From NCBI RefSeq assembly GCF_029870285.1, contig NZ_JACSYA010000013.1, positions 1 to 64,000 of the forward strand: DNA of 64,000 nt. The letters run 5' to 3'. The stretch is from Delftia sp. PS-11 (GTDB lineage: Bacteria; Pseudomonadota; Gammaproteobacteria; Burkholderiales; Burkholderiaceae_C). A model generated the notes under the pieces. The model made no database searches. It was not told the DNA's origin and was given only the letters and a program-made list of their open reading frames with translations. The position numbers and the translations under genes are program-made. Positions 52,091 through 60,718 of the stretch are shown in pieces (the stretch's first letter is position 1; each line of letters starts with the position of its first letter).

Positions 52091-53012
52091 ACGCAAGACC
52101 GTGCTGGTAGTGCGGCGCACGCGGCTCGATGAACTGGTTGCCAGGTACCACACGCTGCAGCAGGCGCGCTTTTACATCGAGCACCTGGGCGCCGACTTCG
52201 GCGACTATCTGCGCGAAAGCGCCGCCTATGCCGCCGCGCTGCAGACCGTGGTGCAGGCCCTGCAGGCGCGGGGCCGTTACCAGATCGTGGACCGCGCCCT
52301 GGTGCCCAACTTCGTCTTCGGCGCCGATGACATCGTGGTCGCGCTGGGCCAGGATGGCATGGTGGCCAACACCATGAAATACCTGAACGGCCAGCCGCTG
52401 ATCGGCGTCAACCCCGACCCCGCCCGCTGGGACGGCGTGCTGCTGCCCTTTGCACCCGGCGACCTGCCGCGCCTGCTGGGCGACGTGGCTGCAGACCGGC
52501 GCCCCACGCGCGCCGTGACTCTGGCAGAGGCACGCCTGTCGGACGGGCAGGTGCTGCGCGCCGCCAATGACCTGTTCATCGGCCCGCGCACCCACACCTC
52601 GGCGCTGTACGACATCGCCCTGGGCGAGCGGCGGGAGCCGCAGTCGTCCTCGGGCCTGATCGTCGCCACGGGCCTGGGCTCGTCAGCCTGGATCAAAAGC
52701 ATCGTCACAGGCTCGCTGGGCATCGCCAGCGCCGTGCGTGGCGGCAGCGCAGACGGCGGCGGCTACCAGCCCTTCGACTGGGACGCGCAGCGCCTGGACT
52801 TCGCGGTGCGCGAGCCCTTCCCCAGCCGCTCGTCCACCGCAGAACTCATCTACGGCCAGATCACGGCCCTCCAGCCCTTGAAGCTGCGCTCGCGCATGCC
52901 GGACCACGGCATCATCTTCTCGGACGGCATGGAGGCCGACTACCTGCAGTTCACGGCGGGCATGGAGGCCACCATCGGCATTTCGCAGCGCCAGGGCTGC
53001 CTGGTGGTGTAG
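52077..53012 (+). CDS. NAD-kinase-like (diacylglycerol/NAD kinase fold) protein
   Basis: 311 aa. An ALGQDGMVAN motif takes the place of the GGDGT loop of NAD kinases; INPDP-like IGVNPDPARWDG and ATGLGSSAWIKS (ATGxGS resembles the TPTGST loop) follow. These suggest a NAD kinase fold, but the loop changes make activity on NAD uncertain. GTG 52077 with AAGGAG upstream; it overlaps the SPFH gene. The NrtR-like regulator upstream strengthens a link to NAD or ADP-ribose. Confidence 0.7.
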   Translation: MNANERKTVLVVRRTRLDELVARYHTLQQARFYIEHLGADFGDYLRESAAYAAALQTVVQALQARGRYQIVDRALVPNFVFGADDIVVALGQDGMVANTMKYLNGQPLIGVNPDPARWDGVLLPFAPGDLPRLLGDVAADRRPTRAVTLAEARLSDGQVLRAANDLFIGPRTHTSALYDIALGERREPQSSSGLIVATGLGSSAWIKSIVTGSLGIASAVRGGSADGGGYQPFDWDAQRLDFAVREPFPSRSSTAELIYGQITALQPLKLRSRMPDHGIIFSDGMEADYLQFTAGMEATIGISQRQGCLVV

Positions 53013-53024
53013 GGTGCAGCGCCT

Positions 53025-53411
53025 TCAAGGCCGCTTGTCCAGCTGCATCTCCCACGAGCGCAGCAGCTTGACACGCGTGCGCGCCAGCTCGGCCTGACAG
53101 TGGATGCGCGCATCGTCGCGGTTCACAGAGGCAGCGTTGAATTCGGCATGGAAATCGCAGGTGTCGCGCGCAAACTGGGCCCAGCTTTTCTGCGCGGTCT
53201 CGAAACCCTCGAAAGCGCGGGGCATGCGGGCGCGCAGCTTGGCGGACAGCGACGCATAGACCGCCTGCACCGAGCTTTCGTTTTGCTCGGCCAGGCAGGC
53301 GCGGACCTCGGGCATGCTGTTGGCCCGGTCATCGCACGGGGAAGCCAGGGCAGCGCAGGAGCCCAGCACAAGCGCCAGGGGCGCAACCTTTCGGACATTG
53401 GATCGGAGCAT
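53025..53411 (-). CDS. LprI-type secreted protein
   Basis: 128 aa. Signal peptide (MLRSNVRKVAPLALVLGSCAALA), then SPCDDRANSMPEVRACLAEQ and AQKSWAQFARDTCDFHAEF with paired Cys, a pattern of the lysozyme-inhibitor LprI N-terminal family. Probably periplasmic. It is convergent with the NAD-kinase-like gene 12 bases away. The start at ATG 53411 gives a clean signal peptide. A decayed copy of its 5' end lies at 53799-53911. Confidence 0.7.
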   Translation of the reverse strand: MLRSNVRKVAPLALVLGSCAALASPCDDRANSMPEVRACLAEQNESSVQAVYASLSAKLRARMPRAFEGFETAQKSWAQFARDTCDFHAEFNAASVNRDDARIHCQAELARTRVKLLRSWEMQLDKRP

Positions 53412-53798
53412 GCGTGAAACCGGCAAAGGGTGGAATGCGATGCAATTACACCACTGGCCGGCCTGTCCCGTATATGCCTGTTGACCAGCATGCGTTCCCG
53501 CCAGCGCCACCCGCCATGGAACCTCTCTGCCGCAGCAGGCACGGCAGGCCCAGGGCAGGAAAGCGCAATTCACATGTGATGGGGGAGGCACTGCACATCG
53601 GCAGAAAACACCTGCTCCAGCCCCCGAACTCTCCCATGCGGCGGCTGGCGCCATCATCGACAGGATCTGCAAGGCAGCCAGCAGCTTTTCGGCCACAGCC
53701 AGGGACCTGTTTCCCGGCCAGATCACGGATGCCACCCTGGGATTACATCCAAGGCCTGATCAACGGCAACCTCCAGCGGCTGCGGTAACACTGGCGGT

Positions 53799-53911
53799 GC
53801 GGCATCATCGGGGCCAGGGGCGCACCCTGTCGGGCCATGGAGCGGGGCACGCGTGAAGCCGGCAAAGCATGGATACACCACTTTCCCGCCGGCCCTGTCC
53901 ACGCGCATGCC
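53799..53911 (-). pseudogene. Decayed duplicate of the LprI gene 5' end and leader
   Basis: This stretch aligns with 53361-53480 (the start and leader of the LprI gene) in the same orientation: shared blocks include GCGCCCCTGGC, TTTGCCGG with CTTCACGC or TTTCACGC, and TACACCACT. An ATG at 53838 matches the LprI start region but the reading frame is lost within about 20 codons. It lies in the 506-base gene-free gap 53412-53917, where nothing else was recognised. Confidence 0.55.
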
Positions 53912-53917
53912 AATGCC

Positions 53918-54424
53918 TCATTGCTTGGCAGCGCTCGCGGCATTCGGCCACACACCCACGCTGTAGAGCGCCCAGGCCACGAAGACTGGCTGAAACAGCG
54001 GCCGAACCCAGAAGTACCAGGCACCAAAATCCAGCCCCTGCACCGTCTGCCCCTTGAGCGCGACATTGATATTGGCCGCCACCACGCACACCAGCATCAC
54101 CGCCAGCCAGATGCCGGCCTGCCGCTGCATGTTCGGCAGGCCAAGCCGGCGAAACACCGCCACCGGCACCAGCAGGCCCAGCCCGCCCAACAGCTCGGCA
54201 GCCCCCGTGAAATAAACCCAGGCCAGGGCATGCCCGGCTAAGGCGTCGGGAATCATCGGTGCATAGCGGCTGGCTGCGCTGGCAAAGTGATCCACGCCCG
54301 TAAAGAGGAATCCCAGACCCATGCCCCAGCGCATCGCGCCGCGCAGGTCCAGCGGGCGCTTGATCCAGCGCGACAAGATCCAGGCCACCCCTGCCGCCAG
54401 CGAAATCAGGAAGAGAAAACTCAT
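53918..54424 (-). CDS. DoxX-like membrane protein
   Basis: 168 aa with four or five hydrophobic segments (MSFLFLISLAAGVAWILS, MGLGFLFTGVDHFAS, WVYFTGAAELLGGLGLLVPVAVF, IWLAVMLVCVVAANINVAL, FQPVFVAWALYSVGVW). The FTGxxHF and GAAELLGGLGLL motifs are DoxX-type. It is divergent from a TetR gene, with a palindrome covering the interval, so it is the likely target of that regulator. Function unknown. Confidence 0.75.
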   Translation of the reverse strand: MSFLFLISLAAGVAWILSRWIKRPLDLRGAMRWGMGLGFLFTGVDHFASAASRYAPMIPDALAGHALAWVYFTGAAELLGGLGLLVPVAVFRRLGLPNMQRQAGIWLAVMLVCVVAANINVALKGQTVQGLDFGAWYFWVRPLFQPVFVAWALYSVGVWPNAASAAKQ

Positions 54425-54437
54425 GTTCTCACCGCAA

Positions 54438-54459
54438 ATGTTTACAATGGAAACATTGT
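54438..54459. promoter_or_regulatory. TetR operator palindrome
   Basis: ATGTTTACAATGGAAACAT (54438-54456) is a 19-bp near-palindrome, with a further perfect pair ACAATG/CATTGT at 54444-54459 and a half-site ATGTTTCCA at 54468-54476. It lies between the DoxX and TetR starts, suggesting control of both genes by the TetR protein. Confidence 0.6.
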
Positions 54460-54503
54460 GACCCCGCATGTTTCCACTGTCAACTTGCAACTATTCCATC
54501 ACC

Positions 54504-55169
54504 ATGAGCACTGGTTATCACCACGGCGATCTCAAGGCTGAACTTCTGGCCTATGTCCGCGAACTGATGGAACACGCCGACATCGATGGGCTGTCCATGC
54601 GCGAGATGGCCAAGGCCGTCGGCGTGTCCCACACGGCGGCCTATCGGCATTTCGCCGACAAGCGTGCGCTGCTCGATGCCGTGGCCGTGCAAGGCTTTGA
54701 AGATCTGCTGAAGTCCAGCCGCGCCGCAGTGGACTGCGCGCCGGCAACGCCACGCAGCCGCCTGAAGGCCAGTGGCCTGGCCTATGTCAGCTTCGGCCTG
54801 GCATCGCCACGCCTGCTGGGCCATATGTCCAGCGCCGTCTCACAGCCCCAGGCCAGCGCAGCACTGACCGATGCCGGTGCCAGGCTGTTCGAGTCGCTGC
54901 GCCAGCTCGTCAGCGAGGGGCAGCAGCAAGGCAGTTTCCGCACAGGCGATGTGGGCCAGCTATCGCACAGTTGCTGGGCTATGGTGCATGGCCTGGCCAT
55001 GCTGCTGGGCATGGGCCTGCTGCGCACGCCGCAAGCCTCACACGAGTCGATGCTGGCCTATGCCGAGCAGGCGCTGGAGGTGTTTCTCGATGGGATGCAA
55101 CAGCGCAAAGCCCCCGCCCACGGTGCCGGCGCAAAAGCCGTCAGAGGCAATCAGCGCCCGGACGGATAA
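54504..55169 (+). CDS. TetR/AcrR family regulator
   Basis: 221 aa. N-terminal HTH (about residues 10-55: LLAYVRELMEHADIDGLSMREMAKAVGVSHTAAYRHFADKRALLDAVA), and a C-terminal ligand domain of the WHG-like type (YVSFGLASPRLLGHMSS, CWAMVHGLAMLLGMGLL). Probably represses itself and the divergent DoxX-like gene. ATG 54504 starts just before the conserved GYHHGDLKAELL. Confidence 0.85.
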   Translation: MSTGYHHGDLKAELLAYVRELMEHADIDGLSMREMAKAVGVSHTAAYRHFADKRALLDAVAVQGFEDLLKSSRAAVDCAPATPRSRLKASGLAYVSFGLASPRLLGHMSSAVSQPQASAALTDAGARLFESLRQLVSEGQQQGSFRTGDVGQLSHSCWAMVHGLAMLLGMGLLRTPQASHESMLAYAEQALEVFLDGMQQRKAPAHGAGAKAVRGNQRPDG

Positions 55170-55313
55170 CGGACAGATGCTGCCACGTGTATGCATCATG
55201 CTGGTGCAGCGAAGCAATGCGCATAAACATGCGCGGAAAACTTTGTTGCTGCAGGTCAAGGCACGCCGGAAGATGACGGCATTCCCGCATTTTTCGTTGA
55301 GTCCGATCCCGCC

Positions 55314-56168
55314 ATGCAGACACTTGCCACCTTGCGCCGCCGCCCTGTTTTTTCCGCTCTCCTGGCTGCCATGGGCTCGGCCTGCCTGCTGGCCAGTGCG
55401 GGCGCCCATGCCGATGCCACGCTGGACAAGATCAAGCAGCGTGGCAAGGTCACCATCGGCGTGCTGGTCAATGGAGGCCCTCTGGGCTCGATCGACCCCA
55501 ATACCCAGCAGTTGACAGGCTGGAACCCCGAGCTGGCGCGCGCGCTGGCCAAGGGTCTGGGCGTGGAGGCCGATCTGGTGCAGGTGCAGACCGCCACGCG
55601 GGTGCAGTTCCTGCAGGCCGGCAAGGTCGATCTGCTGATCGCTTCCATGGAGCTCAACCCCGAACGCGCCGAGACGCTGGGCTACGCGCCCACGCCTTTT
55701 TACCGCGTGGGCGGCACGGCTGCCGTGCGCAAGGGCAGCGGCATTACCAAGTGGGAAGACCTGCGCGGCAAGCCGGTGTGCGTCTCGCAGGGCAGCAGCT
55801 TCGCCAAGCCGCTGGCCAATGAATACGGCGCCCAGGTCCAGGGCTACAAGAGTTCGTCGGACTCGCTGCTGGCGCTCAAGGGCGGCAATTGCGTGGCCGC
55901 CGTGCATGACAGCACGCTGATCCACCCGCTGCTGCGCGGCAACCCCGAGTGGGCCCAGTATTCGGCGCCGATTGCCACCGAGGTGCTGCCTGCGCTGTCC
56001 GTGGTCTGGACCCGCAAGGGCGAGGCAGACACCATCGCTGCCGTGGACAAGGTGGTGCAGGACTGGCACCGCACGGGCTGGCTGATTGCCACCGAAAAGC
56101 GCGTGGGCATCGAGCCCGCCAATCCGCTGCTGCCCGAGCTGCAGGCCAGGTTCAAGGCGGGCAGCTGA
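55314..56168 (+). CDS. Amino acid ABC transporter binding protein, first of three
   Basis: 284 aa. Signal peptide ending near AGAHADA, then the type II periplasmic binding fold: TLDKIKQRGKVTIGVLVNGGPLGSIDPNT, VQFLQAGKVDLLIASMELNPERAETLGYAPTPFY, WEDLRGKPVCVSQGSSFAKPLANEYG. It lacks the TQER motif of the next two copies (NPER here) and is the most divergent member. It starts the operon that includes two permeases and an ATPase further on. Confidence 0.85.
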   Translation: MQTLATLRRRPVFSALLAAMGSACLLASAGAHADATLDKIKQRGKVTIGVLVNGGPLGSIDPNTQQLTGWNPELARALAKGLGVEADLVQVQTATRVQFLQAGKVDLLIASMELNPERAETLGYAPTPFYRVGGTAAVRKGSGITKWEDLRGKPVCVSQGSSFAKPLANEYGAQVQGYKSSSDSLLALKGGNCVAAVHDSTLIHPLLRGNPEWAQYSAPIATEVLPALSVVWTRKGEADTIAAVDKVVQDWHRTGWLIATEKRVGIEPANPLLPELQARFKAGS

Positions 56169-56263
56169 GGCCCCGGCCCGCAGGCACACCGCCCCTTTCT
56201 TTCGACCATGGACCTGGCCCCGCATGACGGGGCCGGGCCGTCTGTTCCCTGATGGATTCCCAC

Positions 56264-57175
56264 ATGTCCCGCCGTTTTTCCCGTTCTTCCCGTTTTCTCT
56301 CCCCTCTCGCCGCTGCACTGGCCCTGGTCCTGGGCGCAGGCGCGGCCCATGCCGATGCCACGCTGGACAAGGTGCGCCAGCGCGGCAAGCTGTCCGTGGG
56401 CATCGATGGCGTCAGCCCCCCGTTCGGCGTGATGGACCCTGCCACGGGCAAGACCGGCGGCTACCAGACCGAGCTGGCCGCCGACATTGCACGCCGCCTG
56501 GGCGTGCAGCTGGAGACCGTGGCCGTGACAGCGGCCACGCGCGTGCAGTTTCTGCAAAGCGGCAAGGTGGATCTGTTGATCGCCAACATCCAGTGGACGC
56601 AGGAGCGCAGCGAGATTCTGTCGTTTGCGCCCACGCCCTATGACCTGATCGGCGGCGGCGCACTGGTGGCCAAGGCCAGCGGCATCAAGCGCTGGGAAGA
56701 CCTGCGCGGCAAGGTGGCCTGCGTATCGCAGGGCAGCAATTTCGCCAAGCCGCTGGCCGAGACATATGGCGCCGTGGTCAAGGGCCTGCGCGGCATTCCG
56801 GAGTCGCTGCTGGCGCTCAAGGGCGGCACCTGCGCGGCATCGGTGCATATCCAGCCTGCGCTCTATGAAAAGCTCACCGGCCCGAATGCAGCGGAATGGA
56901 AGGACTTCGAGTTGGGCACGCAGGACCAGCTGATTCCCTCGCCCACCGTGGTCTGGACACGGCGCGGCGAGACCGATACCCAGGCCTTCGTGGACAAGGC
57001 CATCCAGGACTGGCACCGCTCGGGCTTTTTGCTCAAGGTGGCGCGCGCCAATGGCGTGCCCGATGCCTGGATCGCCGAGCGCCATCAGCGTGCGCTCAAG
57101 GGCCAGTTCGACCGTGCGCCCCAGGACTTCGCGGTGTATGCCGAAGCCCAGGCCGCGCAAGGGGGCAAGCAATGA
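56264..57175 (+). CDS. Amino acid ABC transporter binding protein, second of three
   Basis: About 303 aa with a signal peptide (LSPLAAALALVLGAGAAHA). Shares ADATLDKVRQRGKLSVGIDG, VQFLQSGKVDLLIANIQWTQERSEILSFAPTPYD and WEDLRGKVACVSQGSNFAKPLAETYG with its neighbours. The start could also be the in-frame ATG 56252; neither has a strong ribosome site. Its stop overlaps the start of the third copy (ATGA). Confidence 0.83.
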   Translation: MSRRFSRSSRFLSPLAAALALVLGAGAAHADATLDKVRQRGKLSVGIDGVSPPFGVMDPATGKTGGYQTELAADIARRLGVQLETVAVTAATRVQFLQSGKVDLLIANIQWTQERSEILSFAPTPYDLIGGGALVAKASGIKRWEDLRGKVACVSQGSNFAKPLAETYGAVVKGLRGIPESLLALKGGTCAASVHIQPALYEKLTGPNAAEWKDFELGTQDQLIPSPTVVWTRRGETDTQAFVDKAIQDWHRSGFLLKVARANGVPDAWIAERHQRALKGQFDRAPQDFAVYAEAQAAQGGKQ

Positions 57176-57990
57176 AGCCGCTGCGCGCCGCACTGGCGGC
57201 CACCCTCGCCTTCACGGCCCTCGCAGCCCATGCCGATGCCACGCTGGACAAGATCCGCCAGCGCGGCAAGATCGTGGTCGGCGTCATGCTTTCGGGCCCG
57301 CCCTTCGGCAGCATCGATCCCGTGACGCAAAAGCATGTGGGCTACAACGTGCAGCTGTCCGAGGGCGTGGCCAAGGGGCTGGGCGTCGGCCTGGAGACTG
57401 TGCAGGTGCAGCCGTCCAACCGCGTGCAGTTCCTGCAGCAGGGCAAGGTGGACATCCTGATCGCCAACATGCAATGGACCCAGGAACGCAGCGAGATTCT
57501 GAGTTTCGTGCCCACACCGTTCGAGGAGGTGGGAGGCGCCGCGATCGCCAAGAAAGGCAGCGGCATCTCCCGCTGGGAAGACCTGCGCGGCAAGCCGGTG
57601 TGCGTCTCGCAGGGCAGCAATTTCACGCGGCCGCTGGCCGAACAGTACGGCGCCCAGGTCAAGGCCCTGCGCGGCCAGCCCGAGTCGCTGCTGGCCCTGC
57701 GCGGCGGCAATTGCGTGGCCGCCGTGCATGTCAGCCCCACGCTGCGCGAGCTGGTGGCAGGCAACCCCGAATGGAAGGACTACGAGATCGCCTCGCCTTC
57801 GGACCTGATTCCTTCGCCGTCGGTGATCTGGCTGCGCAAGGGCGAAGCAGATACCGAAGCTGCCATTGACCGCATCGTGCAGGACTGGCATCGCAAGGGC
57901 TGGCTGATCGAGGTGGAAAAGCGCCATGGCATGACGCCCACGCCGCTGCTGCACCAGTTGCACGAAAAATTCCGGAAGACTCCCGCATGA
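57172..57990 (+). CDS. Amino acid ABC transporter binding protein, third of three
   Basis: 272 aa, with a short signal peptide (MKPLRAALAATLAFTALAAHA). Type II binding fold with TLDKIRQRGKIVVGVMLSGPPFGSIDPVT, NRVQFLQQGKVDILIANMQWTQERSEIL and WEDLRGKPVCVSQGSNFTRPLAEQYG. It is very similar in layout to the two preceding genes, a tandem triplication. It overlaps its neighbours by 4 bases on both sides. Confidence 0.87.
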   Translation: MKPLRAALAATLAFTALAAHADATLDKIRQRGKIVVGVMLSGPPFGSIDPVTQKHVGYNVQLSEGVAKGLGVGLETVQVQPSNRVQFLQQGKVDILIANMQWTQERSEILSFVPTPFEEVGGAAIAKKGSGISRWEDLRGKPVCVSQGSNFTRPLAEQYGAQVKALRGQPESLLALRGGNCVAAVHVSPTLRELVAGNPEWKDYEIASPSDLIPSPSVIWLRKGEADTEAAIDRIVQDWHRKGWLIEVEKRHGMTPTPLLHQLHEKFRKTPA

Positions 57991-59459
57991 CTGACAGTAC
58001 ACACGATGACGCCAGCCTGATCACCGCGCTGCGCCAGGCCCTGGGCGATGCCCATGTGCTGGCGGGCGCCGATGCAGCCGGCTATCTCACCGATCAGCAT
58101 GGCCGCCTGACGGGCAAGGCGCTGGCCGTGGCGCGTCCCGCCGACACGGCCCAGGTGGCCCAGGTCGTGCACCTGTGCCGCACGCATGGCACGCCCATCG
58201 TGCCCCAGGGGGGCAATACCGGCCTGATGGGCGGTGCCACGCCCGATGGCACGGGCCGCGCCGTGCTGCTGTCGCTGGGGCGATTGAACCGCATCCGCGC
58301 CATCGATACCGACAATGACACACTGACCGTGGAGGCCGGTGCCGTGCTGGCCCAGGTGCAGCAGGCCGCGCGCGATGCGCAGCGCCTGTTCCCGCTGAGC
58401 CTGGGCTCGGAAGGCAGCTGCACCATCGGCGGCAACCTTTCCACCAATGCAGGCGGCACCCAGGTGCTGCGCTATGGCAATGCACGCGAGCTGGTGCTGG
58501 GCCTGGAAGTGGTCACCGCTGAAGGCGATATCTGGAATGGCCTGCGCGGATTGCGCAAGGACAACACCGGCTACGCGCTGCGCGACCTGTATGTGGGCAG
58601 CGAAGGGACGCTGGGCATCATCACGGCCGCGACGCTGCGCCTGCACCCGCTGCCGCGCGCCCAGCACACGGCGCTGCTGGCCTTTGGCTGCATCCGCGAT
58701 GCCGTGGCCTTTCTCAGCCAGGCGCGCGCCGGCTTTGGCGCCAGCCTGACGGCTTTCGAGCTGATATCGGACACCGCGCTGGGACTGATTGCACAGCATG
58801 TGCCAGAGCAGCCGCTGCCACTGGCGCTCAAGGCGCCCTGGTTCGCGCTGGTCGAGTTGTCCGACAGCGAGGGCGAGGAGCACGCACGCCAGCGCTTCGA
58901 GGCCGTGGTGGGCCAGGCCTTCGAGGATGGGCTGGTCACCGATGCCGCCATCGCCGAGAGCCTGCAGCAAAGCCAGGCCCTGTGGCGCCTGCGCGACCAG
59001 GCTTTGGGCGAGGCACAGCGGCGCGATGGCGGCAACATCAAGCACGACATCTCGGTGCCGATCTCGCGCATTCCCGACTTCGTCGCCGCAACGGCTGCGC
59101 TGCTGCAGGCGCGTTTTCCGGGCGTGCGCCCCGTGGCCTTCGGCCATCTGGGCGACGGCAACCTGCACTACAACGTATCGCATGCGCCCGATGGCACGCC
59201 CGCGCAGCTGTTCGCCCAGGAGGATGCCATCCATGAGGTGGTGCATGACAGCGTGCATGCGCACGGCGGCTCCATCAGCGCCGAGCACGGCGTCGGGCAG
59301 ACCAAGCGCGACCTGCTGCCGCGCTACAAGAGCCCGATCGAACTGGCACTGATGCGCCGCCTCAAGCAGGCCTTTGACCCGCTGGGCCTGCTCAATCCCG
59401 GCAAGGTGCTGGGGCACGCCGCCGAATCCCTGACCGCAGAACAAGGCCAGACGCCATGA
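57987..59459 (+). CDS. FAD-linked 2-hydroxyacid dehydrogenase (GlcD/D2HGDH type)
   Basis: 490 aa. FAD-binding type 4 domain (about residues 45-225: VPQGGNTGLMGGATPDGTGRAVLLSLGRLNRIRAI, LSLGSEGSCTIGGNLSTNAGG, YVGSEGTLGIITAATLRLHP), then the C-terminal FAD-oxidase domain (GHLGDGNLHYNVS, SISAEHGVGQTKRDLLPRYKS). It oxidises a D-2-hydroxy acid to the 2-oxo acid; the substrate is unknown. The operon position beside an aminotransferase suggests interconversion of hydroxy, oxo and amino acids. Confidence 0.85.
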   Translation: MTDSTHDDASLITALRQALGDAHVLAGADAAGYLTDQHGRLTGKALAVARPADTAQVAQVVHLCRTHGTPIVPQGGNTGLMGGATPDGTGRAVLLSLGRLNRIRAIDTDNDTLTVEAGAVLAQVQQAARDAQRLFPLSLGSEGSCTIGGNLSTNAGGTQVLRYGNARELVLGLEVVTAEGDIWNGLRGLRKDNTGYALRDLYVGSEGTLGIITAATLRLHPLPRAQHTALLAFGCIRDAVAFLSQARAGFGASLTAFELISDTALGLIAQHVPEQPLPLALKAPWFALVELSDSEGEEHARQRFEAVVGQAFEDGLVTDAAIAESLQQSQALWRLRDQALGEAQRRDGGNIKHDISVPISRIPDFVAATAALLQARFPGVRPVAFGHLGDGNLHYNVSHAPDGTPAQLFAQEDAIHEVVHDSVHAHGGSISAEHGVGQTKRDLLPRYKSPIELALMRRLKQAFDPLGLLNPGKVLGHAAESLTAEQGQTP

Positions 59460-60718
59460 CCACGAACATTTCCCTTTCCCGGCGTGTGCAGCGCGTCAGG
59501 CTATCGCCCAATGCGGCGGCCAGCGCACGCGCTTCGGCCCTGGCTGCACAGGGCCGCGACATCATTTCGCTGACCACGGGCGAGCCCGACTTCGATACGC
59601 CCGAGCCCATCAAACAGGCCGCCATTGCGGCGCTGGCACGCGGCGAGACCAAATACACGCCCACGGCCGGCACGGCGCAGCTGCGCCGCGCCATCGCGGC
59701 CAAGTACCGGCACGAGAACGGACTGGAGTACACGCCCCAGCAGATCATCGCCAGCAATGGCGGCAAGCAGGTCATCTACAACGCACTGGCCGCCACGCTG
59801 GATGCGGGCGACGAGGTGATCGTGCCTGCGCCTTACTGGCCTTCGTTCCCGGACATCGTGCGCGTCAACGACGGCACGCCCGTCATCGTGCCAGTGGGCC
59901 AGGAGCAGGGTTTCAAGCTCACGCCCGAGGTACTGGAGGCCGTCATCACGCAGCGCACGCGCTGGCTGGTGCTGAACACGCCGGGCAACCCGTCGGGCGC
60001 CGTCTACAGCCAGGCAGAACTGGCAGCCCTGGCCGCCGTGCTGCGCCGTCATCCCCAGGTGCTGGTGCTGCTCGATGAGCTGTACGAGCACATCTGGTTC
60101 ACGCCCGAAGCGCCCGCCCACTGGCTGGCCGTGGCGCCGGACCTGAAGGAGCGCACGCTGCTGGTCAACGGTGTCTCCAAGACCTATGCGATGACCGGAT
60201 GGCGCATCGGCTGGGGCGCCGGCCCCCAGGAGCTGATCACGGCCATGGCCGTGATCCAGTCGCAGGCCTCTTCGGGACCGAACTCCGTGGGCCAGGCGGC
60301 TGCCGCAGCGGCGCTGGAGTCGGCGGACCAGTCTTTCGTGCGCACGGCACGCAGCGCCTATGCGCGCCGCGCGCGGCTGGTGACCGAGGCCATCAACGCC
60401 GTGCCCGGCCTGCGGCTGCTGCCGCCCGAGGGCTCGTTCTTCGCCTTCGTGCACTGCGGCGCACTCATCGGACACCTACGCCCTGACGGACGGGTCATCG
60501 CCTCCGAAGGCGAACTGGTCGAATGGCTGCTCGAAGCCGAGGGCGTGGCTGCCGTGGATGGGGCATCCTACGGGCTGTCGCCATATTTGCGCATCTCCAC
60601 CGCCACCAGCGACGAGGTGCTGGCCGATGCCACCGCCCGCATTGCGCGCGCCATCGCGGCACTGCGCTCGCCAGCGTCCGCCAGCGCCGCGCTGGCTGAA
60701 ACGGAGACTGCGGGATGA
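59456..60718 (+). CDS. Class I aminotransferase (aspartate aminotransferase-like)
   Basis: 420 aa, fold type I. TTGEPDFDTPEPIKQAA, NGGKQVIYNALAATLDAGDEVIVPAPYWPSFPDIV, LNTPGNPSGAVYSQAEL, LLDELYEHIWF, PLP Lys in NGVSKTYAMTGWRIGW (about residue 242) and a C-terminal Arg in YLRISTATSDE. Likely substrates are aspartate-like amino acids; the neighbouring cysteine-dioxygenase-like gene makes cysteine sulfinate (an aspartate analogue) attractive. Both ends overlap neighbouring genes. Confidence 0.88.
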   Translation: MTTNISLSRRVQRVRLSPNAAASARASALAAQGRDIISLTTGEPDFDTPEPIKQAAIAALARGETKYTPTAGTAQLRRAIAAKYRHENGLEYTPQQIIASNGGKQVIYNALAATLDAGDEVIVPAPYWPSFPDIVRVNDGTPVIVPVGQEQGFKLTPEVLEAVITQRTRWLVLNTPGNPSGAVYSQAELAALAAVLRRHPQVLVLLDELYEHIWFTPEAPAHWLAVAPDLKERTLLVNGVSKTYAMTGWRIGWGAGPQELITAMAVIQSQASSGPNSVGQAAAAAALESADQSFVRTARSAYARRARLVTEAINAVPGLRLLPPEGSFFAFVHCGALIGHLRPDGRVIASEGELVEWLLEAEGVAAVDGASYGLSPYLRISTATSDEVLADATARIARAIAALRSPASASAALAETETAG

